Source: Miltoncostaea sp036826475 (GTDB taxonomy: Bacteria; Actinomycetota; Thermoleophilia; Miltoncostaeales; Miltoncostaeaceae). Taken from it: a stretch of 64,000 nt of DNA. The notes beneath the pieces are model-generated. The model saw only the letters and a program-made list of their open reading frames with translations, did not search any database and was not told the origin of the DNA. Below, piece after piece: positions 7,814 to 17,160 of the stretch (the stretch's first letter is position 1; each line of letters begins with the position of its first letter). Where the stretch lies: contig DAISWG010000011.1 of the NCBI GenBank assembly GCA_036826475.1, forward strand, positions 1 to 64,000. Direction: 5' to 3'. The position numbers and the translations under genes were made by a program.

Positions 7814-8523
7814 GCGCGGCCGGGGGCCGGGATGTCCGCGTCCTGATCGCCGATGACGAGGCGCTGGTGCGCGCAGGCCTCGCGCTCATCGTCGACCTCG
7901 AGCCCGGCCTGGCGATCGCCGGCGAGGCCGCCGACGGACAGGAGGCCGTCGCCCGGACCCGGGCGCTGGCCCCCGACGTGGTGCTCATGGACATCCGCAT
8001 GCCGAACCTCGACGGCATCGCGGCGACGCGGCGGATCGTGGAGGCGGGCTCGCCGGCGCGGGTGCTGATCCTGAGCACCTTCGGCGCCGACGAGCAGGTC
8101 TACGCCGGCCTCCTGGCCGGCGCCAGCGGATTCCTGCTCAAGGACGTCCCCCGCGAGCAGCTGGTGGCCGGCATCCGCATCGTGGCCGACGGCGGCGCGC
8201 TGCTGGCCCCGGCGATCACGCGACGGCTGATCCAGTCGTACCTGCGGCGACCGCCGCCGACGCCGCGGCCCCCCGCGCGCCTGGGCGACCTGACGCCCCG
8301 CGAGCTGGAGGTCCTGCGCCTGCTTGCCCGGGGTCTCTCGAACGCCGAGATCGCCGAGGCGCTGGTGCTGGGCGAGGCGACGGTCAAGACCCATGTGGCC
8401 CGAATCCTGGCGAAGCTCGGGCTGCGCGACCGCGTCCAGGCGGTGGTGGCGGCGTTCGAGACCGGCCTCGCCCGCCCCGGGGACGACGAGGCGGCGGCCC
8501 CGGCCGCGTCAGGACGCGAGTGA
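7810..8523 (+). CDS. NarL/FixJ-family response regulator
   Basis: 237 residues. The receiver domain starts VRVLIADDE, has the phosphorylatable Asp 61 in VVLMDIRMPN, Thr/Ser in ILSTF and Lys in FLLKD. The LuxR-type HTH occupies about 160-215 (LTPRELEVLRLLARGLSNAEIAEAL and VKTHVARIL). It is translationally coupled to the kinase through a GTGA overlap. The 3' end overlaps the end of the convergent GAP-family gene by 15 bp. Targets are unknown; the palindrome at 6659 and the divergent lipoprotein gene are candidates. Confidence 0.93.
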   Translation: MSAAGGRDVRVLIADDEALVRAGLALIVDLEPGLAIAGEAADGQEAVARTRALAPDVVLMDIRMPNLDGIAATRRIVEAGSPARVLILSTFGADEQVYAGLLAGASGFLLKDVPREQLVAGIRIVADGGALLAPAITRRLIQSYLRRPPPTPRPPARLGDLTPRELEVLRLLARGLSNAEIAEALVLGEATVKTHVARILAKLGLRDRVQAVVAAFETGLARPGDDEAAAPAASGRE

Positions 8524-9192
8524 GACGACGGCGTCGCCCAGCAGCTTCGCCGCGATGACCAGCGCCAGGACGGCGATGATGGTCGTGTTCTCGCGGACCA
8601 TCCAGTCGCGGAGGCCGACGAGCACGTCCCGGCCCCGCCGGGGCATCGCCGCGTGGATGACGAGCGGGGCGGCGATGCCGGCGCTCCCCAGCACCACGAA
8701 GGTGGCGACGGCGACGGCACCCGCCGAGGGCGTCGGGCCGACCTGCGCGATCGCCAGCCCCGCGGCGACCGCGAGCAGCAGGTTCTTCGGCTTCGCCACG
8801 TTGAAGAGGGCGCCGAGCCCGGCGGCCTTCGCGACGGTGATGCCGTCGAGCCGCCGCAGCCATCCGGGGGTCCCGGCCTCCTCGTCCGGTTCGGGCGTGC
8901 GGCGTCCCCACTTCCTGAGGCCGACGACCACCAGGAGGGCCGCGACGACGATCTTGAGCACGCTCACCCACGTCGCGGGCCCGTCGCCGTCCGCCGCCTC
9001 GGCCTCGTCGGCGACGAGCAGCACGACGGTCGTCACGACGGCGAGGGACGTCACCCACCCGGCGGCGAAGGCGGATGCGGGGCCGGTGCCGCGGGGCGCG
9101 ACGAGCATGACCACGACGGCGACGATGGCGAGCGGGCTGAGCGCGACCCCCACGCCGAACGCGAGGATCTCGCCGACGGCCTGGCCGGTCAC
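8509..9192 (-). CDS. GAP family (Sap-like) membrane protein
   Basis: 227 residues. Six hydrophobic segments fall in two groups of three, separated by a cytoplasmic Arg/Glu-rich loop, as in LysE-like exporters. The motif LGALFNVAKPKNLLLAVAAG and the N-terminal GVALSPLAIVAVVVML match the GAP/Sap family (named from mycobacterial Sap, implicated in glycolipid export). The substrate is not deducible. The GTG at 9192 overlaps the glutaminase stop by 4 bp, so both come from one transcript. Confidence 0.8.
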   Translation of the reverse strand: MTGQAVGEILAFGVGVALSPLAIVAVVVMLVAPRGTGPASAFAAGWVTSLAVVTTVVLLVADEAEAADGDGPATWVSVLKIVVAALLVVVGLRKWGRRTPEPDEEAGTPGWLRRLDGITVAKAAGLGALFNVAKPKNLLLAVAAGLAIAQVGPTPSAGAVAVATFVVLGSAGIAAPLVIHAAMPRRGRDVLVGLRDWMVRENTTIIAVLALVIAAKLLGDAVVSLAS

Positions 9193-10214
9193 CGGCCCCC
9201 CGCCGCGGCCGGCTGGGGTTGCGAGGCGAAGAGATCCAGGCCGAGGCGGCGCGACAGGAAGCCCGCCACCAGGCGGCCGCGGACGCTGTTGCCGGCGGCG
9301 TCGAGCAGCGGCGAGAACGTGCCGAGGCCGCCCTTGCCGGGGGAGATCGTCACCATTCCGCCCCCGATGCCGCTCTTCCCGGGGAGGCCGACCTCGTAGA
9401 GCCAATCCCCGGAGGTCTCGTACAGGCCTGCGGTCGCCATGACGCTCAGGACGTGGCGGCAGACGTCGGCATCCACCACGCGCCGTCGGGTCAGGGGGTT
9501 GACGCCCCCGTCGGCGAGGGTGGCGCCCATCACGGCGAGATCCCGCGCGGTCACGCTGAGGCAGCTCTGACGGGTGTAGAGGTCGAGCACCTGCCGCGGG
9601 TCCCCGTCGATCCGCCCGCGCTCGTGGAGCAGGCTCGCCAGCAGCCGGTTGCGGTGGTTCGAGGAGGACGCCGACCGGAGGATCGCCTGGTCCAGCTCCA
9701 GCGGGCGCCCCGCGAACGCGGAGAGCCCCGTCCGGAGGGCCTCCCACCGCGCGGCGGGGCTCGCGCCCGCGATGAGGCCGGCGGTGGCGATCGCGCCCGG
9801 GTTCACCATCGGGTTCGTGCGGCCCCCGTCCGCGCGCTCGAGCGCCTCCGGCGCGTTGAAGGGCAGGCCCGTCGCGTTCACCCCGATGCGGCGCCCGGCC
9901 TCGTGCGGCCCGATCGCCTGGCAGACCAGCGCGAAGGTGAACGGCTTCGCGACGCTCATGATCGGGAACGGCACGTCCGCGTCCCCGGCGGCGTGCACGG
10001 CGCCGCTGACGCCGACGACGCACACGCCGAACAGCTCGGGCGCGACCTGCGCGAGCGCCGGATACACACTGGACAGCGCGCCGCCCCGCTCCGCGGAGAA
10101 CGTCGCGTGCGCCTCCTCCACCAGGGCCCGCACCTCGGCGGCCGTCGGCAGATGGCCGGTCGAGACGAACGGGCGCGCATCGTCGTCCCGGGAATCCGCC
10201 ACGGCCGGGATCAT
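9189..10214 (-). CDS. glsA: glutaminase
   Basis: 341 residues from ATG 10214 (GTG 10229 is an in-frame alternative). It belongs to the serine-dependent beta-lactamase-like glutaminase family, which hydrolyses glutamine to glutamate and ammonia. Evidence: SSVYPALA near the N-terminus, the S-x-x-K catalytic pair in MSVAK (about Ser 87, Lys 90), NPMVNPGAIAT, SCLSVTARDLAVMGATLADGG and the GKSGIGGG motif. It is co-transcribed with the GAP-family gene and diverges from the M20 peptidase gene. Its ammonia-releasing role fits the nitrogen-related genes in the window. Confidence 0.9.
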   Translation of the reverse strand: MIPAVADSRDDDARPFVSTGHLPTAAEVRALVEEAHATFSAERGGALSSVYPALAQVAPELFGVCVVGVSGAVHAAGDADVPFPIMSVAKPFTFALVCQAIGPHEAGRRIGVNATGLPFNAPEALERADGGRTNPMVNPGAIATAGLIAGASPAARWEALRTGLSAFAGRPLELDQAILRSASSSNHRNRLLASLLHERGRIDGDPRQVLDLYTRQSCLSVTARDLAVMGATLADGGVNPLTRRRVVDADVCRHVLSVMATAGLYETSGDWLYEVGLPGKSGIGGGMVTISPGKGGLGTFSPLLDAAGNSVRGRLVAGFLSRRLGLDLFASQPQPAAAGGR

Positions 10215-10290
10215 GGGTGATCCGCGCACGCCGCGCCAGGGAGCCCCCTTTCACACCATCGGGACGATGCGACCGCGGCGGCGGGGGCCA

Positions 10291-10296
10291 TACGGT
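10291..10296 (+). promoter_or_regulatory. -10 box (TACGGT) of a leaderless promoter
   Basis: TACGGT lies exactly six bases before GTG 10303 of the M20 peptidase gene and there is no Shine-Dalgarno sequence. This matches the TAnnnT-to-start spacing seen at several other genes here, implying transcription begins at the start codon. Confidence 0.55.
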
Positions 10297-10302
10297 CGCC
10301 GG

Positions 10303-11676
10303 GTGAGCGCGGGTGACCCGGCCATGACGTGGGCGTCCGAGCGCGTCAGGGCGCTGATGCCGGGGATGCGACGCGACCTGGAGGATCTCGTGAGGATCCC
10401 CTCGGTCTCCGGGCCCGACCTGCCGGACGAGCCGATCCTCGCGGCCCACGACCTCGTCGCCCGGCTGTTCCAGGAGGCGGGCGTGGAGACGCGCAGGCTC
10501 GACCTTCCGGGCACCGCGCCGGTCGTGATCGGCGAGATCCCCGCCCCGCCGGGGGCGCCCACCGCCCTGCTCTACAGCCACTACGACGTCGTGCCGGCCG
10601 GCGACGAGTCGCTCTGGACGTCCCCGCCGTTCGAGCCGGTCGAGCGGGACGGGGCCATCTACGGACGCGGATCCGCGGACACGAAGGCGAACATCGTCGC
10701 CCACCTCGGCGCGCTGCGCGCATGGGAGGGCCGGCCGCCCGTCGGCATCAAGGTCGTGATCGAGGGGGCGGAGGAGATCGGCGGCGGCGCCCTCACGACG
10801 TACCCCGCGTCCGACCCGGACCTCTTCGCCGCGGACGTCATGATCATCGGCGACATGGGGAGCGTGCGCCCCGGCGTGCCGACGCTGACGGTCGCGCTGC
10901 GCGGGATGGCGAACGTGACGGTGGAGGCGCGGACGCTCGCCTCCGCGAAGCACAGCGGGCAGTACGGCGGCGCCGCGCCCGACGCGCTCCTCGCCCTCAT
11001 CCGCGCGATCTCGACGCTGCACGACGACCGGGGCGACGTCGCCGTCGCCGGGCTGCGCCGCACGGAGTGGACGGGCGGCGGGATCTCGGAGGCGGAGTTC
11101 CGCGAGCTGGCCGAGGTCGTCGACGGCCAGCCGCTGATCGGCAGCGGCGGGCTCGGCTCCCGCGTCTGGACGGGGCCGGCGATCACCGTCATCGGGATCG
11201 ACGCGCCCAGCGTCGACGGGGCGGTCAACGCCGTCTCGCCCCACGCGCGGGCGACGCTGAACGTGCGGGTCCACCCGGAGCAGGACGCCGCGGAGGCGCA
11301 GCAGGCGGTGATCCGGCACCTGACGGGGCTGCGGCCGTTCGGGATCGAGATCTCGGTCCACCCGGGGCCGACGGGCAACGGGTTCGCGGCCCGCACCGAC
11401 AGCGTCGCGTACGAGGCCGCCCGGGCCTCGTGGTCGCTGGCGTGGGGCGCCGAGGCCGTCACCGTGGGGGTCGGGGGGTCCATCCCGCTCGTCAACGCCC
11501 TCCAGGGGGCCGTGCCGGACGCCGACGTCCTGCTGGTCGGCGCGACCGACGGGTACGCGAACATCCACGGCCCGGACGAACGGGTGCTGCTCGACGAGCT
11601 CGAGCGTGCGACCGTGGCCGAGGCCGACTTCCTGGGCCGCTACGCCGAGGCGCACCGCCGGGCGCTCACGGCGTGA
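10303..11676 (+). CDS. M20 family metallopeptidase / dipeptidase
   Basis: 457 residues. The zinc ligands and catalytic residues of the M20 family are readable: YSHYDVVPAG (His and Asp), GRGSADTKA (Asp), GAEEIGGG (Glu pair), GDMG, and a C-terminal HGPDE with the last His ligand. A dimerisation domain lies between. M20 enzymes cleave dipeptides or N-acyl amino acids. The next gene, overlapping by 4 bp, encodes an AbgT transporter; in E. coli abgT is paired with M20 hydrolases that split p-aminobenzoyl-glutamate. The true substrate here is uncertain. Confidence 0.9.
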   Translation: MSAGDPAMTWASERVRALMPGMRRDLEDLVRIPSVSGPDLPDEPILAAHDLVARLFQEAGVETRRLDLPGTAPVVIGEIPAPPGAPTALLYSHYDVVPAGDESLWTSPPFEPVERDGAIYGRGSADTKANIVAHLGALRAWEGRPPVGIKVVIEGAEEIGGGALTTYPASDPDLFAADVMIIGDMGSVRPGVPTLTVALRGMANVTVEARTLASAKHSGQYGGAAPDALLALIRAISTLHDDRGDVAVAGLRRTEWTGGGISEAEFRELAEVVDGQPLIGSGGLGSRVWTGPAITVIGIDAPSVDGAVNAVSPHARATLNVRVHPEQDAAEAQQAVIRHLTGLRPFGIEISVHPGPTGNGFAARTDSVAYEAARASWSLAWGAEAVTVGVGGSIPLVNALQGAVPDADVLLVGATDGYANIHGPDERVLLDELERATVAEADFLGRYAEAHRRALTA

Positions 11677-13349
11677 GCGACACCCCGGGCGACGCTCCGG
11701 CGCAGGCCGCCCGGCGGGGGCTGCTGGAACGCTCGCTCGACGCCGTCGAGCGCGTCGGCAACGCCGTGCCCCACCCGGCGATCATGTTCCTGGCGCTCTG
11801 CGGGATCGTCATCGTCCTCTCGCAGGTCCTGTACTGGGCGGACGTGAGCGCGACCTACGAGGTGGTGAAACCACCGCCGCAGGCCCTCGAGCAGGACTAC
11901 ATCGGGGGGTCGGTCGCCCCGGTGCAGGTCCTGCCGCCCGAGCCCGCGGACGCCTCCGCCTACGAGGTCCAGACCGAGACGGCGGAGGTGCAGGGACTCC
12001 TCACGGTCGACGGCGTCCGATTCCTGTTCACCTCGTTCGTCAGCAACTTCATGGGCTTCACGGCGATGGGGATCATCCTCATCGTGATGATCGGCGTGGG
12101 CCTCGCGGAAGCCGCCGGCCTGATCTCGGCGCTCATCCACAAGCTGGTGGCGGTGTCCAGCGTGGGGGCGCTGACCTACATCATCGCGTTCCTCGGGGTG
12201 CTGTCGAGCATCGCGTCGGACGCCGGCTACCTCGTGCTGATCCCCCTGGGCGCGGTCGCCTTCAGGACCGTCGGCCGACACCCGCTGGCCGGCATCGCCG
12301 TCGCCTTCGCGGGGGTCGCGGGGGGGTTCGGCGTGAACCTGCTGATCACCCCGACGGACGCGATCCTGACGGAGATCACGAACGAGTCGATCCAGCTGGT
12401 CGACCCGACCGGCTCGATCGACCTGACCGCGAACCTCTACTTCGGGATCGGCTCGACGATCCTCATCACCGTCCTCGTCGCGCTCGTCACCACGCGCCTC
12501 GTCGAGCCGCGGCTGGGCGTCTACGACGCGACCCACGCCCCCGCCCCGGGGGAGGGCATCCAGGACCCGGACGACACCCCGGAGGTCTCGGAGGCGCAGC
12601 AGGCGCGCGGCCTGCGCTGGGCCGTGATCGGCCTGCTCGTCTTCTTCGCCGGGATCGCGGCGCTGACGGCGCCCCCGGGAGCCCCGCTGCGGGACCCCGT
12701 CACCGGCGACGTCATCGGGACGTCGCCGTTCATGGACAGCCTCATCGTCATCATCGCGCTCGCCTTCCTCGTGGCCGGCGCCTGCTACGGACGCGGCGCC
12801 GGGACCATCCGGACCACCAACGCGGCGATCGAGGCGATCACCAAGTCGTGGAGCACCCTCGCGGGCCTGCTGCTGCTCTTCCTGCTGATCGCGCAGTTCA
12901 TCGCGTACTTCAACTACTCGAACATGGCCCAGGTGGCGGCCGTGAAGCTCGGTGACACCATCGAGCGGTCGAACATCGCCGACGTCTGGCTGCTGCTCGT
13001 GATGATCGGGATCACGCTGGCGATCGGGATCATCATCCCGCAGGCCATCGCCAAATGGGCGCTGCTCGCGCCGATCTTCATCCCGCTCTGCCTGCGCCTG
13101 GGGATCGAGCCGCAGACGGCGCTCGCCGCGTATCGCGTCGCGGACTCGCCGATGAACATCTTCACGCCGATCATGGCGTACTTCCCGCTGATCGTCGTGT
13201 TCGCCGCCCGCTACGACCGCCGGTCGGGGATCGGGACCGTGATCGCCCTGATGCTGCCCTACACCATCGCCCTGATCCTGGTGTGGACGGCATTCTTCAT
13301 CGCATGGTGGGCCCTCGGGATCCCGCTCGGGCCGGGTGCCCCGGCCTGA
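11673..13349 (+). CDS. AbgT family transporter
   Basis: 558 residues and about eleven membrane segments. Family motifs include ERVGNAVPHPAIMFL at the N-terminus, SSIASDAGYLVLIPL, the re-entrant GGFGVNLLITPTDA and the second SPMNIFTPIMAYFPL. AbgT proteins import p-aminobenzoyl-glutamate or, in some bacteria, export sulfonamides in exchange for protons. The GTG overlaps the M20 stop, so import and hydrolysis are likely coupled. An extra region of about 60 residues after the first segment (about 65-125, acidic) is predicted extracytoplasmic. Confidence 0.9.
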   Translation: MSDTPGDAPAQAARRGLLERSLDAVERVGNAVPHPAIMFLALCGIVIVLSQVLYWADVSATYEVVKPPPQALEQDYIGGSVAPVQVLPPEPADASAYEVQTETAEVQGLLTVDGVRFLFTSFVSNFMGFTAMGIILIVMIGVGLAEAAGLISALIHKLVAVSSVGALTYIIAFLGVLSSIASDAGYLVLIPLGAVAFRTVGRHPLAGIAVAFAGVAGGFGVNLLITPTDAILTEITNESIQLVDPTGSIDLTANLYFGIGSTILITVLVALVTTRLVEPRLGVYDATHAPAPGEGIQDPDDTPEVSEAQQARGLRWAVIGLLVFFAGIAALTAPPGAPLRDPVTGDVIGTSPFMDSLIVIIALAFLVAGACYGRGAGTIRTTNAAIEAITKSWSTLAGLLLLFLLIAQFIAYFNYSNMAQVAAVKLGDTIERSNIADVWLLLVMIGITLAIGIIIPQAIAKWALLAPIFIPLCLRLGIEPQTALAAYRVADSPMNIFTPIMAYFPLIVVFAARYDRRSGIGTVIALMLPYTIALILVWTAFFIAWWALGIPLGPGAPA

Positions 13350-13358
13350 CGGCGGGCA

Positions 13359-14564
13359 TCACGGCATGGGGCTCACCCGGAGCGGCGCGCCGGCGTCGAG
13401 GGCCCCCTCCCCCGGCTCGACCCAGGCCAGCACGCGGGCCCCGGCGAGCGACCCCATCTGCGCCGGGCCCTGCCGCCCCAGCGGTGTCAGCCCGAGCGGG
13501 CCCTCCGTGCAGCGGACGAAGGCGGTCGCCCGCGGGTGACGCCGGTGCGGCACCGCGAGCCGCGCCATCCGCGTCCAGTCCTCGCGCACGCCGAGGACGG
13601 CCCGCCCGAGCACGTGGAAGGCCACGGCCGCCGCGGCGGGGTTGCCGGGCAGCGCGAGGATCACGGTGGAGCCGTGCACCGCGATCCCGGCCGGGTGCCC
13701 CGGCCGCATCGCGACGCCGCGGAGGGCCCAGCGGGCCCCGAGCCGCGCGAGGGCGGTGCCCACGTGGTCGTGCAGCCCCACGGAAATGCCGCCGACGGTC
13801 ACGAGCACGTCCGGTCCGTCCTCCAGCAGGGCGGCGAGCCCCGCCCGGGTGGCGGCGGGATCGTCGGGGACGTGGGCGTGCCCGCCCACCAGCGCGCCGG
13901 CGGCGGCCACCTGGGCGGCGAGGCCCGCCAGGTTCGACTCGACCCGGCAGCCCCGGGGCACGGGCACCCCCGGCGCCACCAGCTCGTCGCCGGTGGTCGC
14001 GAACGCCACCCGGGGGCGGCGCAGGCAGTGGGCGCCGGCGTGGCCGGCCGCGGCGATCACCCCAACCTCGTGGGCGGCCACCACGGTCCCGGCGCCGAGC
14101 AGGCGCTCGCCGGCGCACACGTCGTCGCCGCGCGGGCGCACGTGGGCGCCGGGCGCGACCGGCGACTCGACCACCACCCGGTCGCCGGCGTCCAGGGCGT
14201 CCTCGATCGGCACGACGGCGTCGGCGCCGGACGGCAGCTCCCCGCCGGTGGAGATGCGGAACGCCTCGCCGGGGCGCAGGCCGCGGCCGGGGACGTGCCC
14301 CGCCGCGCTCTCGCCCGCCACGCGCAGCGGGCCCGGGGCGTCCGCGGCGCGGACCGCCCAGCCGTCCATCGCCGAGGCCGCGGCGGCGGGCACGTCGTGG
14401 CGTGCCACGACCGGCGCCGCCAGGCGCCGGCCGGCGACGTGCGCCAGCGGCACCCACTCCGCCGCCCCGCCGCCCGCGAGCGTGCGCGCCCGCAGCAGCG
14501 CCTCGCGGGCCGACAGCGCCGGGCGCCCGGCGGGCGCCCCGCGTCGCTCCGGCTGTCGGAGCAG
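13359..14564 (-). CDS. moeA: molybdopterin molybdotransferase MoeA (start uncertain)
   Basis: About 401 residues. MoeA inserts molybdenum into adenylylated molybdopterin. Motifs: SAMDGWAVRA, RISTGGELPSGADAVVPIED, RPRGDDV, the MoCF-like TTGDEL and VTVGGISVG, and ALPGNPAAAAV. It is the last gene of the nar operon, fitting its role in supplying cofactor to NarG. The conserved N-terminal helix (LSAREALLRAR) extends past any ATG, GTG or TTG; the first conventional start is GTG 14453, inside the domain. CTG 14564, two bases after the narK stop, or CTG 14516 would restore it. The 5' coordinate is therefore tentative. Confidence 0.85.
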   Translation of the reverse strand: MLRQPERRGAPAGRPALSAREALLRARTLAGGGAAEWVPLAHVAGRRLAAPVVARHDVPAAAASAMDGWAVRAADAPGPLRVAGESAAGHVPGRGLRPGEAFRISTGGELPSGADAVVPIEDALDAGDRVVVESPVAPGAHVRPRGDDVCAGERLLGAGTVVAAHEVGVIAAAGHAGAHCLRRPRVAFATTGDELVAPGVPVPRGCRVESNLAGLAAQVAAAGALVGGHAHVPDDPAATRAGLAALLEDGPDVLVTVGGISVGLHDHVGTALARLGARWALRGVAMRPGHPAGIAVHGSTVILALPGNPAAAAVAFHVLGRAVLGVREDWTRMARLAVPHRRHPRATAFVRCTEGPLGLTPLGRQGPAQMGSLAGARVLAWVEPGEGALDAGAPLRVSPMP

Positions 14565-14566
14565 GC

Positions 14567-15778
14567 CTAGCGTCGCGCCACCAGGGCGTCGCCGGCCTGC
14601 ACGCGCTCGCGGCCGCGGCTCATGATCTGGAGCACGATCAGCGCGGCCACGGCGGTCACCGCGAGCAGCAGGAACCCCAGCGTGTAATCGCCGGTCGTGG
14701 ATTTCACGAACGCCATGACGAGCGGGGGGAAGAACCCGCCGAGCCCGCCGGCCGCGCCCACCACGCCGGTGACCGCGCCGACCTCGTCGGGGAAGTCGTG
14801 CGCCACGGCCTTGAAGACGGCGCCGGTGCCCAGCCCGAACGCGGCGGCCAGGGTCAGGGCGAGGATGGTGAGCGGCACCATCTGGTCGTAGAAGGGGGCG
14901 AGCAGCGCGGCCAGCACCGCCGTGGCCGCGAACGAGATCCGCAGGATGGCGTCCGCGCCGACGCGGTCGGCGAGCCACCCGCCGATGGGACGCGCGATGA
15001 CGGCCACCAGGGCGAACCCGGCGGCGCGCGCCGCGGCGTCCGGCTTGTCGAGGCCGTGCACGCCGTGCAGCAGCTTCGGCAGGTACGCGAACATCGCGAC
15101 GAAGCCGCCGAAGACGAGGAAGTAGTAGAAGGTCGGCGCCCAGGCGGCGGGCCGGTCGCGGAACACCCGCAGCGGGGCGAGCATGCCGCCGCGGAGCGGC
15201 TTGCGGGCCACCGGGGCGTCGCGGGCCAGGATCCAGAACGCGACCGCCATCGCCGCGACCAGGCAGATCGCCACGACGAACGGCGCGGTGAGCCCCCAGC
15301 GGTCCACGATCCGCGGCGCGGTCAGGCCCGCCAGGACGGTCCCGCCCATGCCCATGCCGTAGATGCCCAGCGCGGCGCCCTGACGGGCGCGCGGGTACCA
15401 CTTGCTCACGAACGGCACGCCCACGGCGAAGGCGGCGCCGGCGAAGCCGAGGAAGAACCCGAACACGACGATGGCCGCGAACGACTCGTGCCAGATCGCG
15501 AGGGCCGTCAGGGGGACGATGGTGAAGGCCATCAGCCCGGTGAAGACGGTGCGGGCCCCGAGCGCGTCGGTCAGGACGCCGAGGGGGATCCGCATGAGCG
15601 AGCCCATGAGGACGGGGACGGCGATGACGACGGCCAGCTGGACCTCGGAGAGCCCGAGCGCGTCCTGCAGGTCGGGGCCGAGTGGACCGAGCATGGCCCA
15701 GGCGTAGAACGAGACCGTGAACGCCAGCGTCCCCAGGGCGAGCGCCCTGGTGTTGCCCCTCGGCTCGAAGGTGGACAC
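14567..15778 (-). CDS. narK: NarK-type nitrate/nitrite transporter (MFS)
   Basis: 403 residues and twelve membrane segments. The two nitrate-signature glycine-rich segments of the NNP family are visible as GFAGAAFAVGVPFVSKWYP and GAVTGVVGAAGGLGGFFPP, with conserved Arg residues in the preceding helices. It imports nitrate and/or exports nitrite for the adjacent nitrate reductase. The start is GTG 15778 with GAGGAGG a few bases upstream and 12 bp after the narI stop, so it belongs to the nar operon. Confidence 0.92.
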   Translation of the reverse strand: MSTFEPRGNTRALALGTLAFTVSFYAWAMLGPLGPDLQDALGLSEVQLAVVIAVPVLMGSLMRIPLGVLTDALGARTVFTGLMAFTIVPLTALAIWHESFAAIVVFGFFLGFAGAAFAVGVPFVSKWYPRARQGAALGIYGMGMGGTVLAGLTAPRIVDRWGLTAPFVVAICLVAAMAVAFWILARDAPVARKPLRGGMLAPLRVFRDRPAAWAPTFYYFLVFGGFVAMFAYLPKLLHGVHGLDKPDAAARAAGFALVAVIARPIGGWLADRVGADAILRISFAATAVLAALLAPFYDQMVPLTILALTLAAAFGLGTGAVFKAVAHDFPDEVGAVTGVVGAAGGLGGFFPPLVMAFVKSTTGDYTLGFLLLAVTAVAALIVLQIMSRGRERVQAGDALVARR

Positions 15779-15790
15779 GGCTGCCTCCTC

Positions 15791-16510
15791 TCAGGCGGCG
15801 GCCCGCGGCCGGGGCTCGCCGGGGTCCCCGGCGCGGCGCGAGCGGTACAGGACGTGGCTTCCGCCCAGGTAGCCGAGCGGCACGCTCCAGGCGTGGACGA
15901 GGCGGCTGAACGGCCACACGGCGAACAGCAGCCAGGCCGTGGCCGCGTGGACCCGGTAGACGAGCGGCGCGCCGGCGATGAGGGACGTGTCGGGGTCGAG
16001 GGTGAACAGCCCCCGGAACCACGGGGCGACCGTCTCCCGGTAGTCGTAGCCGCCGCCGAGCAGGTTCTCCCCCACGGTGGCGTACATGCCGGTGACGAGC
16101 ATCACGCCGAGCAGCAGGTAGGTCAGGCGGTCCATCCGGGTGGTGGTGGCGCGCACCCGGCCGTCGGACGCCCGCCGTGCGACCAGCAGGACGAACCCGG
16201 CGAGCATGACCAGGCCCGACACGGTCCCCGCCGTCACCGAGACCGCGTGGTAGGCGTCCTCCGACACGCCGACCCGGTCGGTGAGCGACGCCGGCACCAA
16301 CAGCCCGAGCACGTGGCCGCCCAGCACCGCGAGCAGCCCCAGGTGGAAGAGCAGGACGCCCAGGCGCAGCCGCCGGCTCTCGAGCAGCTGGGTCGAGCGG
16401 GTCGTCCAGCCGAACTGGTCGTGGCGGTAGCGCCACACGTGGCCCACCACGAACACGGTCATCGAGACGTAGGGCAGGACGATCCAGAGCAGCAGCTCGG
16501 TGCGGCTCAC
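15791..16510 (-). CDS. narI: respiratory nitrate reductase gamma subunit (cytochrome b)
   Basis: 239 residues and five membrane segments. NarI anchors NarGH and carries two b hemes that pass electrons from quinol. Family sequences: WIVLPYVSMTVFVVGHVWRYRHDQFGWT, a His in LFHLGLLAVLGGHVLG (heme ligands) and the later VYRVHAATAWLLFAVWPFSRLVH (heme ligand His residues). The GTG start overlaps the narJ stop by 4 bp. The length matches the family. Confidence 0.93.
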   Translation of the reverse strand: MSRTELLLWIVLPYVSMTVFVVGHVWRYRHDQFGWTTRSTQLLESRRLRLGVLLFHLGLLAVLGGHVLGLLVPASLTDRVGVSEDAYHAVSVTAGTVSGLVMLAGFVLLVARRASDGRVRATTTRMDRLTYLLLGVMLVTGMYATVGENLLGGGYDYRETVAPWFRGLFTLDPDTSLIAGAPLVYRVHAATAWLLFAVWPFSRLVHAWSVPLGYLGGSHVLYRSRRAGDPGEPRPRAAA

Positions 16511-17160
16511 CGGGCACCCCCTCCGCCGCCGCCCGCGCACGCGGGCGAGGCCGGCGGGGCGGCCGGGGGCATCACCTCGGGCGGCGCGAAGGGCTCGAGC
16601 CCCACCGACTCGCCGGGCGGGCCCTCCCTGGCGAGCCGCCGCACCTCGGCGCGCCCGTCGTCGTCGAGCCCGGGCAGCCGCGCGCAGAGCGCCCCGAGCA
16701 GGGCCGCCCACGGGCTCTCGGCCCGCTCGAGGGCGAGCCGCAGCAGCTCGATGGTGGGCCGGTGGTCGGCGAGCAGCGCGGCGCCGGCCTGCGGGTCGAG
16801 GGCGGCGAACTCGAGCATCACCGGGAGGTGGTCGGGGAGCTCCGGGCCGTCGAGCCCGAACCCGGCGTCCTCGTAGCGGCGGCGCAGCGCGACCAGGGCG
16901 AGCCCGCGCTGCCGGCGGTCCCCGTGCGTGAAGTACGTCATGTCCAGGCTCGTGCGGCGCGACAGGTCGAACGTCTCGACGTACCGGCGCCGCAGCGCGC
17001 CGGCGGGCTCGCGCGCCCACCAGTCCATGAAGGCGACGAGCGCCTCGCGGCCGGGGCCGTCCGGCAGGCCGCGCGCCTCGCGGGCGACGGCGGCGCGGTC
17101 GGCCATCAGATCGTCGTCGGGGTAGCTGAGGCCGGCGGCGATGAGCGGGAGGGCGTTCAC
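16507..17160 (-). CDS. narJ: nitrate reductase molybdenum cofactor assembly chaperone
   Basis: 217 residues. NarJ binds apo-NarG to time cofactor insertion and membrane docking. The TorD/NarJ-fold signature is visible: LSYPDDDL near the N-terminus, RRRYVETFDLSRRTSLDMTYFTHGDRRQRG in the middle and PDHLPVMLEFAA. A Pro/Ala/Gly-rich tail follows. It starts with GTG 17160, overlapping the narH stop by 4 bp, and overlaps narI likewise. Confidence 0.92.
   Translation of the reverse strand: MNALPLIAAGLSYPDDDLMADRAAVAREARGLPDGPGREALVAFMDWWAREPAGALRRRYVETFDLSRRTSLDMTYFTHGDRRQRGLALVALRRRYEDAGFGLDGPELPDHLPVMLEFAALDPQAGAALLADHRPTIELLRLALERAESPWAALLGALCARLPGLDDDGRAEVRRLAREGPPGESVGLEPFAPPEVMPPAAPPASPACAGGGGGGAR

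Noticed and set aside
13359..16517. Possible single NarK-MoeA or NarI-MoeA fusion in one frame
   Set aside because: The open frame continues upstream of MoeA but its translation there is Arg/Pro-rich noise, while NarK and NarI motifs are read in other frames with their own starts and stops.
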